From: Flavobacterium flabelliforme
Lineage (GTDB): Bacteria; Bacteroidota; Bacteroidia; Flavobacteriales; Flavobacteriaceae
Assembly: GCF_017948675.1 (NCBI RefSeq)
Contig: NZ_JAGFBU010000001.1
Span: forward strand, 1 to 64,000
DNA: 64,000 bases
Direction of reading: 5' to 3'
The first letter of the stretch is position 1; every line of letters starts with the position of its first letter. Positions 25,691 through 34,653 of this stretch are shown piece by piece. The position numbers and the translations under genes were made by a program. The notes beneath the pieces are model-generated. The model was not told the origin of the DNA, ran no database searches, and saw nothing but the letters and a program-made list of their open reading frames with translations.

Positions 25691-25711
25691 ATTATAAAAA
25701 CATAAGAAATA

Positions 25712-26191
25712 TTATAAACTTTCTTCTAACCAAGCTTGCATCATCCAAATTGTTTTTTCTTGTTCAGCAATAAAATCACTCATCATTGAGTTGGTTCCTT
25801 CGTCATTAATTTCGGCAGATTTATTAAGAATTTCTCTTTCAATTTTTAATAAATGGGATAAGGAATTCACAATCAAATGAACTGCTTTTTCGTCAACAGA
25901 AATATTTTTACCAACAACTAAAGTATTGTTTTTAATGTAATCTTCAAACGTATGAAGAGGGGTTCCTCCTATTGTCAAAACTCTTTCGGCAATCAAATCA
26001 ATTTTTAATTGCGAATCTGTATATAATTCTTCAAACTTTACATGTAGATCAAAAAATCGTTTTCCTTTAATATTCCAATGAATTCCTCTTAAATTTTGAT
26101 AATATACTTGAAAATTTGATAAGAGCGTATTTAGATTATTAATAATCAACTCTGATTCCTTAACTGCTAGTCCTAAAATGTTAGTTTTCAT
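25712..26191 (-). CDS. dps: Dps-type ferritin-like DNA protection protein
   Basis: A 159-residue miniferritin that stores iron and uses peroxide as oxidant, protecting DNA. The inter-subunit ferroxidase pattern is visible: NLRGIHWNIKGKRFFDLHVKFEELY carries the His, Trp, His, Asp and Glu, followed by IDLIAERVLTIGGTP. The helical tail ends EKTIWMMQAWLEE. It is divergent from an OxyR-type gene across about 110 bp, the classic peroxide-defence arrangement, so peroxide induction through OxyR is likely. The N-terminus has no Lys-rich tail, so direct DNA binding may be weak. Confidence 0.9.
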   Translation of the reverse strand: MKTNILGLAVKESELIINNLNTLLSNFQVYYQNLRGIHWNIKGKRFFDLHVKFEELYTDSQLKIDLIAERVLTIGGTPLHTFEDYIKNNTLVVGKNISVDEKAVHLIVNSLSHLLKIEREILNKSAEINDEGTNSMMSDFIAEQEKTIWMMQAWLEESL

Positions 26192-26275
26192 TGTTCAATT
26201 TTTATTAATTAGGTTGTTTTGTAAATTTAGTCAAACATTAAAGAAAAACACCATAATAAAAAGTTATTGTTTTAC

Positions 26276-26283
26276 TAAATTTG
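26276..26283 (+). promoter_or_regulatory. oxyR -7 box in the dps-oxyR divergent region
   Basis: TAAATTTG fits the Bacteroidota -7 box, 20 bases before the oxyR ATG. The rest of the 111-bp gap has no perfect palindrome long enough to call an OxyR site. Confidence 0.5.
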
Positions 26284-26302
26284 CATTAGAAAAAAGTATA
26301 CC

Positions 26303-27244
26303 ATGACAATCACACAATTAAAATATGTTCTTGCAGTTGCTGAGCACAAAAATTTCACGCTAGCTGCTGAAAAATGTTTTGTGACGCAACCCACTTTGAG
26401 TATGCAAATTCAAAAAATAGAAGAAGAATTGAGCATTCAAATTTTTGATCGAACTAAAAAACCAATCCAACTTACTGATATTGGTCTCAAAATAGTAAAT
26501 CAAGCCAAAAATATTGTCAATGAAGCGGATCGCATTCAAGACATCGTAGAACAGCAAAAAGGTTTTATTGGAGGAGAGTTTAGATTAGGAATCATTCCTA
26601 CTATAATGCCCACTTTACTTCCTATGTTTCTGAATAATTTCATAAAAAAATATCCAAAAGTAAAACTGATTATTGAAGAGTTAAATACAGATGAAATCAT
26701 TACAAAACTCAATAACGGTCATCTAGATGCTGCCATTGCTGCTACTCCTTTGATGGAAGAGAAAATCAAGGAAATTGTACTTTATTTTGAGCCCTTTGTA
26801 GCATACATACCAGAAAGCCATCATCATTTTCAGAAAGAAGAAATAGAAATCTCTGACTTAAACTTAGATGAAATTCTATTATTACAAGACGGACATTGTT
26901 TTAGAGATGGAATTTTAAATTTATGCAAAAATTCTCCTCGTAGCGATAAAGGTCATTTTCAGTTAGAAAGTGGGAGTTTTGAAACGCTTATTAAATTAGC
27001 CGATGAAGGATTAGGGACAACATTGTTGCCTTATTTGCATACACTTGATCTAAAAGAGAGTGACAAGTTAAAACTGCGTCATTTTAAGGAGCCAAAACCT
27101 GCTAGAGAAGTTAGCTTGATTTTTCCAAAAAATGAGTTGAAAATTCAGATTATTGAAGCCCTCCGAAGCACTATAGCTGGAGTTATTAAAGGGGCTATTG
27201 TTTATCAAAATGTTCAAATTATAAGTTCAATACATAAGAAATAA
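26303..27244 (+). CDS. oxyR: OxyR-type peroxide-sensing LysR regulator
   Basis: A 313-residue LysR regulator. The helix-turn-helix is in residues 1-60 (FTLAAEKCFVTQPTLSMQIQ). In the effector domain GHCFRDGILNLC places cysteines at 199 and 208, the same numbering and spacing as the redox pair of E. coli OxyR. A disulfide there would switch the protein on under peroxide. Divergent dps is its probable target. The gene ends at a perfect bidirectional terminator. Confidence 0.92.
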   Translation: MTITQLKYVLAVAEHKNFTLAAEKCFVTQPTLSMQIQKIEEELSIQIFDRTKKPIQLTDIGLKIVNQAKNIVNEADRIQDIVEQQKGFIGGEFRLGIIPTIMPTLLPMFLNNFIKKYPKVKLIIEELNTDEIITKLNNGHLDAAIAATPLMEEKIKEIVLYFEPFVAYIPESHHHFQKEEIEISDLNLDEILLLQDGHCFRDGILNLCKNSPRSDKGHFQLESGSFETLIKLADEGLGTTLLPYLHTLDLKESDKLKLRHFKEPKPAREVSLIFPKNELKIQIIEALRSTIAGVIKGAIVYQNVQIISSIHKK

Positions 27245-27276
27245 AAAAAGGAACCCAATTGGGTTCCTTTTTTTTA
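27244..27276. terminator. bidirectional terminator after oxyR
   Basis: A perfect palindrome, AAGGAACCCAATTGGGTTCC with a 7-base A run before and an 8-base T run after. It overlaps the stop codons of both convergent genes. Confidence 0.9.
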
Positions 27277-27459
27277 TGAATTTACTATGAGTAAGCATTG
27301 TTTTAATTCTGGTTTCTCCATGGTGAAATTTTCTAACCATTCTCTCAATTGTTCCATTTCGTAAGGTAACAACATTTTGATTGCTTTTTCTAGTTCCTTA
27401 CAGAAAAGGCTAGCATCAAAACTTACTCTTTCTAAAACTGATTTCGTATAATCATACAT
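27274..27459 (-). CDS. small conserved cytoplasmic protein
   Basis: A 61-residue protein from the ATG at 27459 (MYDYTKSVLERVSFDASLF); an ATG 12 bases earlier is also possible. It is helical and acidic-amphipathic: ELEKAIKMLLPYEMEQLREWLENF. There is no signal, membrane segment or known motif. Comparable short proteins with the MYDYTK...VSFD...FCKELEKA pattern occur across Flavobacteriaceae without a function. It stands alone between oxyR and mnmD. Confidence 0.65.
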   Translation of the reverse strand: MYDYTKSVLERVSFDASLFCKELEKAIKMLLPYEMEQLREWLENFTMEKPELKQCLLIVNS

Positions 27460-27611
27460 AATTTTCGACATAATTTAAGGCAGATTTGGTTATATTCAAA
27501 TTCTAAATCAATGTAAAAATACATCCTTTTTAGTTACTGCATCATAATTTAACGAAGTTTTTGGTTTTTATTTTTTTAAATTATAATTGACTGATTTTTA
27601 AGTAATTAATT

Positions 27612-28274
27612 TTATAATTTACTTGCTCTAAACATTTCTCTTTTTCCTGGTGGCCCTGCAAGTTTTTCAACTGTAAATCCAACTTCAATCATACTTCTTT
27701 TGACCACTCCTCTAGCAGCATAAGTGACTAAAACACCTTTTGGCTTGAGAGCTTGGTACATTTTTCTAAAAATTTCTGTGCTCCATAATTCCGGTTGAAC
27801 TCTATATCCAAAAGCATCAAAATAAATTAAGTCGAATTTGTTTTCATCAATAATTTCTTCAAAAAACTGTTTCCTTTTAGTTAGTGAAAAGTTTTCCTTC
27901 AATAAGATTTTTTCTTCCCAGCTACTTTCATGTATCTTTTCAAAAATTACACTCTCTGCTTGCGCTCCTAACTCGGCAACGTAATTCATATGCTTTACTT
28001 CTTCTGCCGAAATTGGATAAGCCTCAACACCTACATAATCAATCTTTTGTTCCATTTTTTGAGATTCCAAAACAGTAATGAATGTATTTAAACCAGTACC
28101 AAATCCAATTTCCATAATAGCCACTTCTCTATTTTTAAATAAAGAAAGTCCGTTTTTGATAAAAACATGTTGTGCTTCCTGAATCGCTCCATGTTTAGAA
28201 TGATAACATTCATCCCAATCTGTAAGTTGTATGGTTGTAGAACCATCGAGTGTTTGTATTATTTCTCTTTTCAA
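27612..28274 (-). CDS. mnmD: MnmD-type tRNA wobble-uridine methyltransferase
   Basis: A 220-residue SAM-dependent methyltransferase like the MnmD half of MnmC, which methylates the 5-aminomethyl group at U34 of tRNAs. It shows YHSKHGAIQEAQHVFI near residue 24, the SAM loop IMEIGFGTGLNTF near 55, the acidic FDLIYFDAFGYRVQPELWS near 150, and the GVLVTYAARGVVKRSM end. The FAD oxidoreductase half found in E. coli MnmC is absent, as usual in stand-alone MnmD. Confidence 0.87.
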   Translation of the reverse strand: MKREIIQTLDGSTTIQLTDWDECYHSKHGAIQEAQHVFIKNGLSLFKNREVAIMEIGFGTGLNTFITVLESQKMEQKIDYVGVEAYPISAEEVKHMNYVAELGAQAESVIFEKIHESSWEEKILLKENFSLTKRKQFFEEIIDENKFDLIYFDAFGYRVQPELWSTEIFRKMYQALKPKGVLVTYAARGVVKRSMIEVGFTVEKLAGPPGKREMFRASKL

Positions 28275-28479
28275 AATTATATTTTAAAGTTAGGTTACTA
28301 AATATTTACCTGTTGTCAAATTTAATAAAACTAAAACTCTCCCTTCCTAAAAAGGTATTATTTATTATAAAATCAATAGAATAGCTATTCTTTTTATCAA
28401 ATTTTATAACTGATTTGTAATAGATAGTTAAAAGCTATAAATAATAATGTTTAGATAAGAGTTCTGCTTATTTTTTATC

Positions 28480-28487
28480 TAATTTTG
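28480..28487 (+). promoter_or_regulatory. ilvE -7 box
   Basis: TAATTTTG followed by CAG lies 82 bases before the ilvE ATG and fits TAnnTTTG. No attenuator-like leader peptide rich in branched-chain codons is visible between it and the gene. Confidence 0.45.
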
Positions 28488-28568
28488 CAGTTATTAAAAT
28501 ACAGCTTATTAAGCATTCTATATTTTAAAAAATGCTTACAACATTAAAATTAAAAACAATACAATATT

Positions 28569-29636
28569 ATGAGTACTACTCAAACTAACAAAATTGAAAT
28601 TTTAAAATCTGCTACTTCAAAAATAAACGAAGTAGATTTTGGAAACTTAAGCTTTGGTTCAGTTTTTACGGACCATTTATTTGAATGTGATTTTAAAAAT
28701 GGGGAATGGCAAAAACCAGTCATTAAGCCTTATGCGCCTTTTTTGTTAGACCCATCAAGTAGGGTTTTTCATTATGGTCAAGCGATTTTTGAAGGAATGA
28801 AAGCCTATAAAGATGCAAATGATGATGTTTGGCTTTTTAGACCTGATGAAAATTACAATCGTTTTAATAAATCAGCTTTGAGAATGGCTATGCCTGAAGT
28901 CCCTGAAGAAATATTCATGAACGGACTAAATCAATTATTGCAATTGGACGAAGCTTGGATAAAAAAAGGAAAAGGGAATGCAATGTATATTCGTCCTTTT
29001 ATGATTGCAACAGGTACAGGTGTAATTGCTAACCCATCTCATGATTATAAGTTTATGATCATTTTATCTCCTGTGACTTCTTACTATTCTGGTGATGTAA
29101 AAGTTCTTATTGCAGAACACTTTAGTAGAGCTGCGAATGGTGGAATTGGAGCTGCAAAAGCAGCTGGTAATTATGCAGCACAATTTTATCCTACCAACCT
29201 AGCTAATCAAGCAGGATTTCAACAGGTTATCTGGACAGATGACGCTACACATACAAAACTAGAGGAAGCAGGCACAATGAATGTATTCTTTAGAATAAAT
29301 GATACTTTATTTACTGCTCCAGTAAGTGAGCGTATTTTAGACGGTGTAACTAGAAAAACACTTATTGAATTGGCTAAAAGTGAAAATATAGCGGTAGAAA
29401 TTCGTCCAGTTTTAGTTTCTGAACTTGTAGAGGCTGCAAAAAACGGTAGTTTAAAAGAAATTTTTGGTGCAGGAACAGCAGCAGTTGTTAGCCCAATATC
29501 AGGATTTTCATATCAAGATGTATATTATGACTTGCCTAAAATTGAAAAGTCAGTAGCTATTCAATTGAAAGATAAATTAACTAATATTCAAAATAAATTA
29601 GAAGAGGATACTTTTGGATGGACTGTTAAGATCTAA
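28569..29636 (+). CDS. ilvE: branched-chain amino acid aminotransferase
   Basis: A 355-residue fold-type IV PLP aminotransferase for the last step of valine, leucine and isoleucine synthesis and the first of their breakdown. Key parts are RVFHYGQAIFEGMKAYK, the PLP lysine Lys197 in GIGAAKAAGNYAAQFYP, KLEEAGTMNVFF, and EIFGAGTAAVVSPI which binds the cofactor phosphate. The length fits the longer, eukaryote-like BCAT branch. It is monocistronic with its own promoter and terminator. Confidence 0.92.
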   Translation: MSTTQTNKIEILKSATSKINEVDFGNLSFGSVFTDHLFECDFKNGEWQKPVIKPYAPFLLDPSSRVFHYGQAIFEGMKAYKDANDDVWLFRPDENYNRFNKSALRMAMPEVPEEIFMNGLNQLLQLDEAWIKKGKGNAMYIRPFMIATGTGVIANPSHDYKFMIILSPVTSYYSGDVKVLIAEHFSRAANGGIGAAKAAGNYAAQFYPTNLANQAGFQQVIWTDDATHTKLEEAGTMNVFFRINDTLFTAPVSERILDGVTRKTLIELAKSENIAVEIRPVLVSELVEAAKNGSLKEIFGAGTAAVVSPISGFSYQDVYYDLPKIEKSVAIQLKDKLTNIQNKLEEDTFGWTVKI

Positions 29637-29657
29637 AAAAGTAGAATACCAAAATAT

Positions 29658-29692
29658 AAAAAGGCGATAACGTAATGATTATCGCCTTTTTT
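29658..29692 (+). terminator. ilvE terminator
   Basis: AAAAGGCGATAA pairs with TTATCGCCTTTT around CGTAATGA, with extra T after. Confidence 0.85.
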
Positions 29693-29749
29693 ATTTATGA
29701 AAAATTTATTGCAGTTTCTATTTGATGTAAAATTACAGCTTCTAAATTA

Positions 29750-30133
29750 CTATTTTAAAATAGCAGAAAAATCAGGTTTAAAATATCTTGGCCCTTTCAT
29801 TACTTTTCCATCTTCTCGGTAAATAGGATTTCCGTTTTCATCTAGCTTACTCATATTACTGCGTTGAATTTCATCAAAAACAGCCTCTATTTTATGTTGT
29901 AATCCATGTTCTAAGATTGTACCGCACAAAATATATAACATGTCACCAAGAGCATCAGCAATTTCTATTATATCGTTATTTTGTACTGCTTCGAGATATT
30001 CTTCATTCTCTTCTTTCATTAAATTATAGCGAAGTTCATGCGTATTTGATCCCAAGTCGGCAGTAGGTATTTCATTAAAATTTAATTTAAAAGTTGTATG
30101 AAATTCTTTTACGGCATTTATTTGTTTTTGCAT
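29750..30133 (-). CDS. MazG-like nucleoside triphosphate pyrophosphohydrolase
   Basis: A 127-residue all-alpha NTP pyrophosphatase-like protein. The metal-binding pattern is present: EENEEYLEA near residue 42 and EIADALGDMLYI near 56. The end, EDGKVMKGPRYFKPDF, is common in the phosphoribosyl-ATP pyrophosphohydrolase-like group. It probably hydrolyses a nucleotide for pool cleaning. The substrate cannot be inferred, and it lies away from any his genes. Confidence 0.75.
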   Translation of the reverse strand: MQKQINAVKEFHTTFKLNFNEIPTADLGSNTHELRYNLMKEENEEYLEAVQNNDIIEIADALGDMLYILCGTILEHGLQHKIEAVFDEIQRSNMSKLDENGNPIYREDGKVMKGPRYFKPDFSAILK

Positions 30134-30190
30134 CTATCACTATTTATAAAATGAAAAGACAAATTAGTAAACTATTATTAAACTAATCCT

Positions 30191-30198
30191 TAAATTTG
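30191..30198 (+). promoter_or_regulatory. -7 box for the 62-aa membrane protein gene
   Basis: TAAATTTG lies 20 bases upstream of the ATG at 30218. Confidence 0.4.
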
Positions 30199-30217
30199 TA
30201 AAAAAATATTTTTAATT

Positions 30218-30406
30218 ATGTTTAGTAAGGATCAATTAATATTTGCAGGTCTTTTTTTTATTGTATTTGTCATTGCAATAACATTTGCTTATCGAAAAGA
30301 TATAGGACTACATAGGATATTTTATAAAGGAAGCTATAAAATATTGATCGGATTTATCGCTTTTATTGGTATTTTATTTTTAATCAAAATTTTCTTTAAA
30401 AGATAA
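30218..30406 (+). CDS. small two-span membrane protein
   Basis: A 62-residue protein with two predicted membrane helices, at about 9-25 (FAGLFFIVFVIAITFAY) and 43-58 (ILIGFIAFIGILFLIKI), joined by a basic loop RKDIGLHRIFYKGSYK. The short basic tail FFKR suggests the ends face the cytoplasm. It has its own -7 box and terminator, which supports it being real. I do not recognise a functional family. Confidence 0.65.
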   Translation: MFSKDQLIFAGLFFIVFVIAITFAYRKDIGLHRIFYKGSYKILIGFIAFIGILFLIKIFFKR

Positions 30407-30428
30407 ATTTTAATTCCAACCATCTATT

Positions 30429-30454
30429 GTCTGCCTTTTGGTGGACTTTTTTTT
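30429..30454 (+). terminator. terminator after the 62-aa membrane protein gene
   Basis: GTCTGCC and GGTGGAC pair, with two G-T wobbles, around TTTT and are followed by eight T. Confidence 0.6.
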
Positions 30455-30741
30455 ATAAAATTGTAAAAGTATGTATTCTTTACATTTTTCTTAAAACTTA
30501 ATAGATAGTTAAAAACCAAATGTTTGCAAATAAAAATTAGTGATAAATAAATAATTAAAAAAAACATCATTTAGGAATGCAAAATATTTAAAGACAAAAG
30601 GGTGATTTTATTAAATCATTCAAAAAAATTAAATATTTACCTTAAAGTTTTATTCAGAAAATACCATTATAATTATTTAACAGTTTCTATAACTTGTTAA
30701 TTAAATTTTTAACTTTACAGAAATTAATAAACCCGTGTATT
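30455..30741. other. AT-rich intergenic region before the SRPBCC gene
   Basis: About 290 bases of very AT-rich DNA. I see no ORF, hairpin or repeat worth calling. TAACTTTA near 30709 is one base off the -7 consensus and lies about 30 bases before the next ATG. Confidence 0.4.
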
Positions 30742-31857
30742 ATGAGGATTTTAAAATATTTGTTTCTTTTACTACTTCTTAGCTTAGTTGCTATATCTAT
30801 TTTTGTTGCAACTCAAAAAGGGGATTTTACTGTAGAAAGAAGTCAAATTATAAATTCCTCAAAAGCAAACGTGTTTAGCTACGTGAATGATTTAAGAAAT
30901 TGGGAAGATTTTAGTTCACTATTGATTGAAGATCCCACTATAAAAATCAACTATTCAAACAAAACAATTGGACCTGGCGCTTCATACACTTGGCAAGGCA
31001 AAGAGGGCGCTGGTGATTTGAAAACTATTTTTGTAAAAGAAAACGATAGTATTGCACAAAAAATGAACTATGATGGTACTTCATCGTCAGTTTTTTGGAA
31101 ATTCAAAGATACTATAGGCGGTACTAAGGTAACTTGGAAAACCATTGGTAAAATGAATTTTTATATGAAAGTGAGTACTGCTTTTAATGGCGGAATTTAC
31201 AGAATTATAGGTAAAACGTACGAAAAGAGTTTGGCCAATTTAGATAAGATTCTTGATTACGAAATAAATACATACAACGTAAAAGTGGATGGTTTGTCAA
31301 AAGTAGCTACCACTTTCTATTTAAATCAAACGTTTACAAGTAAAATTACTAATGTAACAAAAAATTCAAGAATAGTATTTTATAAGATTATTAAGTTTTG
31401 TAATCAAAACAAAATAGATTTAAATGGCAAGCCATTCATTATTTATCACAATTACGATGTCACCAACGACTTAACACGAATTTCTGTTTGTGTACCAATA
31501 AAAAATCAAATATTAACCAGTTCTGGAAGCGATATTTTAAGCGGAAAACTCGAAGGATTTGACGCTGTTAAAACAACTATGACAGGAGATTATTCTCATA
31601 CTAAAAAAGCAATAGAAAAAACTATAGCATACAGTAACACAAATGTTATAGAATTGGATAAATCATTCTCTCACTTAGAAATTTTTAAAACTAGTAGGTC
31701 TGAAAATAAAAGTCCATCAAAATGGATTACGGAGATTTACTTTCCTATAAAAATCAAAGTAGTACCAGTAAATACCTATATTCCGGTTAGAAAACCAGAA
31801 CCTGCAGTTGTAACAGAACCTGCGGTAAATAAGCCAGAGGAACAATCTGAGTTTTAA
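30742..31857 (+). CDS. membrane-anchored SRPBCC / GyrI-like effector-binding protein
   Basis: A 371-residue protein from the ATG at 30742. Residues 5-25 form a membrane anchor (YLFLLLLLSLVAISIFVA). An SRPBCC (polyketide cyclase-like) domain follows at about 30-170, with GPGASYTWQGKEGAGDL and VTWKTIGKMNFYMK. A GyrI/AraC effector-binding-like domain covers about 190-350, followed by a Pro/Glu-rich tail. Both domains bind small hydrophobic ligands in other proteins, so a periplasm-facing ligand binder is plausible. It lies about 60 bp before the ECF sigma gene on the same strand and may share its transcript. Confidence 0.68.
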   Translation: MRILKYLFLLLLLSLVAISIFVATQKGDFTVERSQIINSSKANVFSYVNDLRNWEDFSSLLIEDPTIKINYSNKTIGPGASYTWQGKEGAGDLKTIFVKENDSIAQKMNYDGTSSSVFWKFKDTIGGTKVTWKTIGKMNFYMKVSTAFNGGIYRIIGKTYEKSLANLDKILDYEINTYNVKVDGLSKVATTFYLNQTFTSKITNVTKNSRIVFYKIIKFCNQNKIDLNGKPFIIYHNYDVTNDLTRISVCVPIKNQILTSSGSDILSGKLEGFDAVKTTMTGDYSHTKKAIEKTIAYSNTNVIELDKSFSHLEIFKTSRSENKSPSKWITEIYFPIKIKVVPVNTYIPVRKPEPAVVTEPAVNKPEEQSEF

Positions 31858-31919
31858 CTTTTTTATCCTTTACATTAAACCTTTTTACTAAATTCTATTC
31901 TAACCTAGAAAAAACAATT

Positions 31920-32462
31920 TTGCAAGAAGAAAAGGAATTTATAGAACAATTATTAAATCTTAAAACGCAAAATCAAGCGTTTGAGAAGTTGATAGTGGAT
32001 TCTCAAAGACCTCTTTACAATCATATCAGAAATATCGTTCTCAATCACGATGACGCTGATGATGTTTTGCAGAATACTTTTGTGAAAATTTTTCAAAATT
32101 TAAAAAATTTCAAAGGAGAAAGTAAACTCTTCTCTTGGATGTATCGCATTGCTACTAATGAAGCATTAAATTTTTTAAAGCAAAAATCAAAAAGAAATGA
32201 AATTCCTTCTGAAGCGGTTCAAAATAAAGCTATAGAAAATCTTGAAGCAGATATTTATTTTGATGGAAATGAAATACAATTAAAATTACAAAAAGCAATA
32301 GCGTTATTACCTGAAAAGCAACAGTTGGTTTTTAAAATGAAATATTTTGAAGAACTTAAATATGAAGCTATTTCCGAAATTTTAGGCACATCAGTAGGCG
32401 GTTTAAAAGCTTCTTATCACATTGCAGTAAAAAAAATTGAAGCATTTATCAATAGAAATTAA
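31920..32462 (+). CDS. ECF-type RNA polymerase sigma factor
   Basis: A 180-residue group-4 sigma factor. Region 2 covers roughly residues 15-85 (DADDVLQNTFVKIFQNL, SWMYRIATNEALNFL), and region 4 about 125-175 (LPEKQQLVFKMKYFEELKYE, GTSVGGLKASYHIAVKKIE). The start is a TTG, as I see no in-frame ATG that keeps region 2 intact. It is followed 17 bases later by a membrane protein fitting an anti-sigma role and then a Spy-like periplasmic protein, a typical envelope-stress cassette. Confidence 0.88.
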   Translation: MQEEKEFIEQLLNLKTQNQAFEKLIVDSQRPLYNHIRNIVLNHDDADDVLQNTFVKIFQNLKNFKGESKLFSWMYRIATNEALNFLKQKSKRNEIPSEAVQNKAIENLEADIYFDGNEIQLKLQKAIALLPEKQQLVFKMKYFEELKYEAISEILGTSVGGLKASYHIAVKKIEAFINRN

Positions 32463-32494
32463 ACCTTTTTAAAATAAGAGTGTCTTATAAGCAT

Positions 32495-32911
32495 ATGAAA
32501 ACATTTAAATTAGAAAACGAGACTAAAATAGAATCTGGATTTAAAACACCAGATAATTATTTTGATAATTTCTCCGCTAAAATGATGGAGAGGTTACCTA
32601 TGAATGAACCTAAAGTGATTTCAATATTTCAAAAAAGAAAGAATTTATTTCTCCTGATAGCAGCAATTTTAGTGCTTGCACTTCTAGTTCCAACTTTATA
32701 TAATTATTCTACTACGCAAAAATCAAATATGGATGCAGCTGCATTAGAAAATTACATTACCTATCAAACGAATGTAAATCAATATGATTTAATTAATGTA
32801 TTGGAAACAGAAGATATTAATAACATAAAAATAAGTATGGTTATTGAAGACAAGGCCATAGAAGATGTGTTATCATTAAATTCAAATTTAGAAAATCTTA
32901 TTCTAGAATAA
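32495..32911 (+). CDS. probable anti-sigma membrane protein
   Basis: A 138-residue protein from the ATG at 32495; a GTG 15 bases earlier is possible. The cytoplasmic N-terminus has GFKTPDNYFDNFSAKMMERL, a segment common in Bacteroidota genes next to ECF sigma genes. One membrane helix follows near residues 50-68 (LFLLIAAILVLALLVPTLY), and the rest is a short periplasmic tail. Position right after the sigma gene supports an anti-sigma role. No zinc-binding HxxxCxxC motif is seen, so it is not a ZAS-type anti-sigma. Confidence 0.65.
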   Translation: MKTFKLENETKIESGFKTPDNYFDNFSAKMMERLPMNEPKVISIFQKRKNLFLLIAAILVLALLVPTLYNYSTTQKSNMDAAALENYITYQTNVNQYDLINVLETEDINNIKISMVIEDKAIEDVLSLNSNLENLILE

Positions 32912-32954
32912 CCACTAACCGTGATTTAAGTTACAATTAAAAAAAATAAAAAAA

Positions 32955-33413
32955 ATGAACATTAGAAAACTATTATCAATTTTACTAGTACTAGTTTCTG
33001 TCTCCTTTTATGCTCAAAACGAAAGCATGAAAGAAAAAAAAGAAAAAATAAAAGTTCTAAAAGTTGCTTTTTTCACGACAGAATTAGATTTGACCAACGC
33101 TGAAGCTGAAAAATTTTGGCCATTATACAACACTTATGATGACAATCAATTTGAGTTAAGACATCAAAAAATGAGAGCTTTTATGAAAAGAATGAATGAT
33201 GGTTCTCTTGACAAATTATCGGAAAAAGAAGCGAGTAATTTTTTAAGTCAAATTGAGGACACCGAAGAAGAATTGTTTGCACTTCGAAAAAAATTCACTC
33301 AAAATGTAAAAGCAGTCCTACCCGCTACAAAAATTATAAAGCTTAGAAAAGCTGAAGAGGATTTCAATAGAAAATTGCTACAACAATATCGCAATAAAAG
33401 TGTACAAAAATAA
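32955..33413 (+). CDS. Spy/CpxP-like periplasmic stress protein
   Basis: A 152-residue exported protein with signal MNIRKLLSILLVLVSVSFYA. The mature helices include LDLTNAEAEKFWPLYNTYDD near residue 45, the Spy/CpxP or heavy-metal sensor type pattern (LT-x-EAEKFWPLYN), and long charged helices up to the end. Such proteins chaperone or sense damage in the periplasm. Third in the sigma/anti-sigma set, it may feed back on that pathway. Confidence 0.75.
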   Translation: MNIRKLLSILLVLVSVSFYAQNESMKEKKEKIKVLKVAFFTTELDLTNAEAEKFWPLYNTYDDNQFELRHQKMRAFMKRMNDGSLDKLSEKEASNFLSQIEDTEEELFALRKKFTQNVKAVLPATKIIKLRKAEEDFNRKLLQQYRNKSVQK

Positions 33414-33439
33414 CCTCTTATTTTTTTTTATTAATTCAT

Positions 33440-33485
33440 AAAAAACCTAAAAAGTATAACTATTTTTACTTTTTAGGTTTTTTTA
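33440..33485. terminator. bidirectional terminator between Spy-like and Ycf48-like genes
   Basis: AAAAACCTAAAAAGTA pairs with TACTTTTTAGGTTTTT around a short loop and serves both convergent genes. Confidence 0.8.
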
Positions 33486-34538
33486 TTCAAAGCGCATACG
33501 AACCATTTTATTTTGTCCAGCAGCAATAGCAGTATTTTTATTTATAAAACGTATGGTATTAAAACTCTTATCTGTACTTAATTGACTCCATGAAGTTCCA
33601 CTATTTGAAGAATAATACACTCCTGAAGTGCCAACTGTTACAAGAGATTTGCCTTTTGTATTAGTCACAAACTGAACACAAGATGCATAACCAAAACCTT
33701 CCTTTTCCGCAACAAGATTCCATGATTTACCTCCATTTATTGTAAGTGCTTTGTTAGAAAAATTCTGTTTTAAATCATCATAATTACCACCGGCAACAAA
33801 TCCGATATTCGAATCATAAAAATCAGCTGTAAATATTCCTGTCATAGCTTTTCCTTGAACAATCGGTGTTTCATAAACCATCCATTTAACACCGCGATCT
33901 GGAGAGTAAAAAACTCTAGATTTTTTGCCACCAGAAACGATCCATGTATCATTTCCTTTTATAACAATATTAGTATTACTTGCTGCAAAAGCGGCTTCCC
34001 CTTCTTCTACCTTTGGTAATTCATCACATGGGATTTTTGACCATGATTTTCCACCATCTTTAGTTATAATTATATTCAAACAATTATTTATTGGATCGCC
34101 CATAGCAATTCCTTGGTTGTTGTCCCAAAACTGCATACTATCAAAAAAAACCTTCTCATGGTTTTCTTGATAAACTAATTTTTCAGTAGCGTCATGTTTA
34201 GAAATTTGATAGAGTAATGCTGGATTTGAAACGCTTAAAACAAAAACATGATTTGCTGTTTGCGCTATACTTCTAAATTCTAGTTTTAAAGAATCTTTGG
34301 TGATTAGATTCTCTTTTTTTTGTTTGTTATTCAAATCAAAAAAACCATATCTCCCTTTATCAGCAGCATACCAAATTTTATTTTGGTCAATTTGTATGGC
34401 TCTAATACTTATTTTATCTTGAAATAAAGTATCAATCTTTACTGATTTAAAGTGTTCTTGACTTAAAGTATTTGCTTGTTTTATGTTACATGATACAAAG
34501 AAAATCAAGACAAGTAGAAATAGTATAGAATTTTTCAT
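33483..34538 (-). CDS. Ycf48-like beta-propeller lipoprotein
   Basis: A 351-residue lipoprotein from the ATG at 34538, with lipobox FFVSC near residue 16. The body is a beta-propeller with BNR/Ycf48-like repeats, recognisable as GGKSWSKIPC, SPDRGVKWMVYET, NGGKSWNLVAE and SNSGTSWSQLST. Such proteins are annotated as photosystem assembly-like or sialidase-like, but no catalytic sialidase residues are evident. It probably faces the periplasm or cell surface. Its substrate or partner is unknown. Confidence 0.75.
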   Translation of the reverse strand: MKNSILFLLVLIFFVSCNIKQANTLSQEHFKSVKIDTLFQDKISIRAIQIDQNKIWYAADKGRYGFFDLNNKQKKENLITKDSLKLEFRSIAQTANHVFVLSVSNPALLYQISKHDATEKLVYQENHEKVFFDSMQFWDNNQGIAMGDPINNCLNIIITKDGGKSWSKIPCDELPKVEEGEAAFAASNTNIVIKGNDTWIVSGGKKSRVFYSPDRGVKWMVYETPIVQGKAMTGIFTADFYDSNIGFVAGGNYDDLKQNFSNKALTINGGKSWNLVAEKEGFGYASCVQFVTNTKGKSLVTVGTSGVYYSSNSGTSWSQLSTDKSFNTIRFINKNTAIAAGQNKMVRMRFE

Positions 34539-34653
34539 AACTAATAAATTTTGCGACAATTTACAACTATTTGAACAAATACAATCTTACTCTAAATTTT
34601 ATTGGCATAGTAATTGGATTGTAAAAAAAAAGGAACATTTAATCCCATAAATT

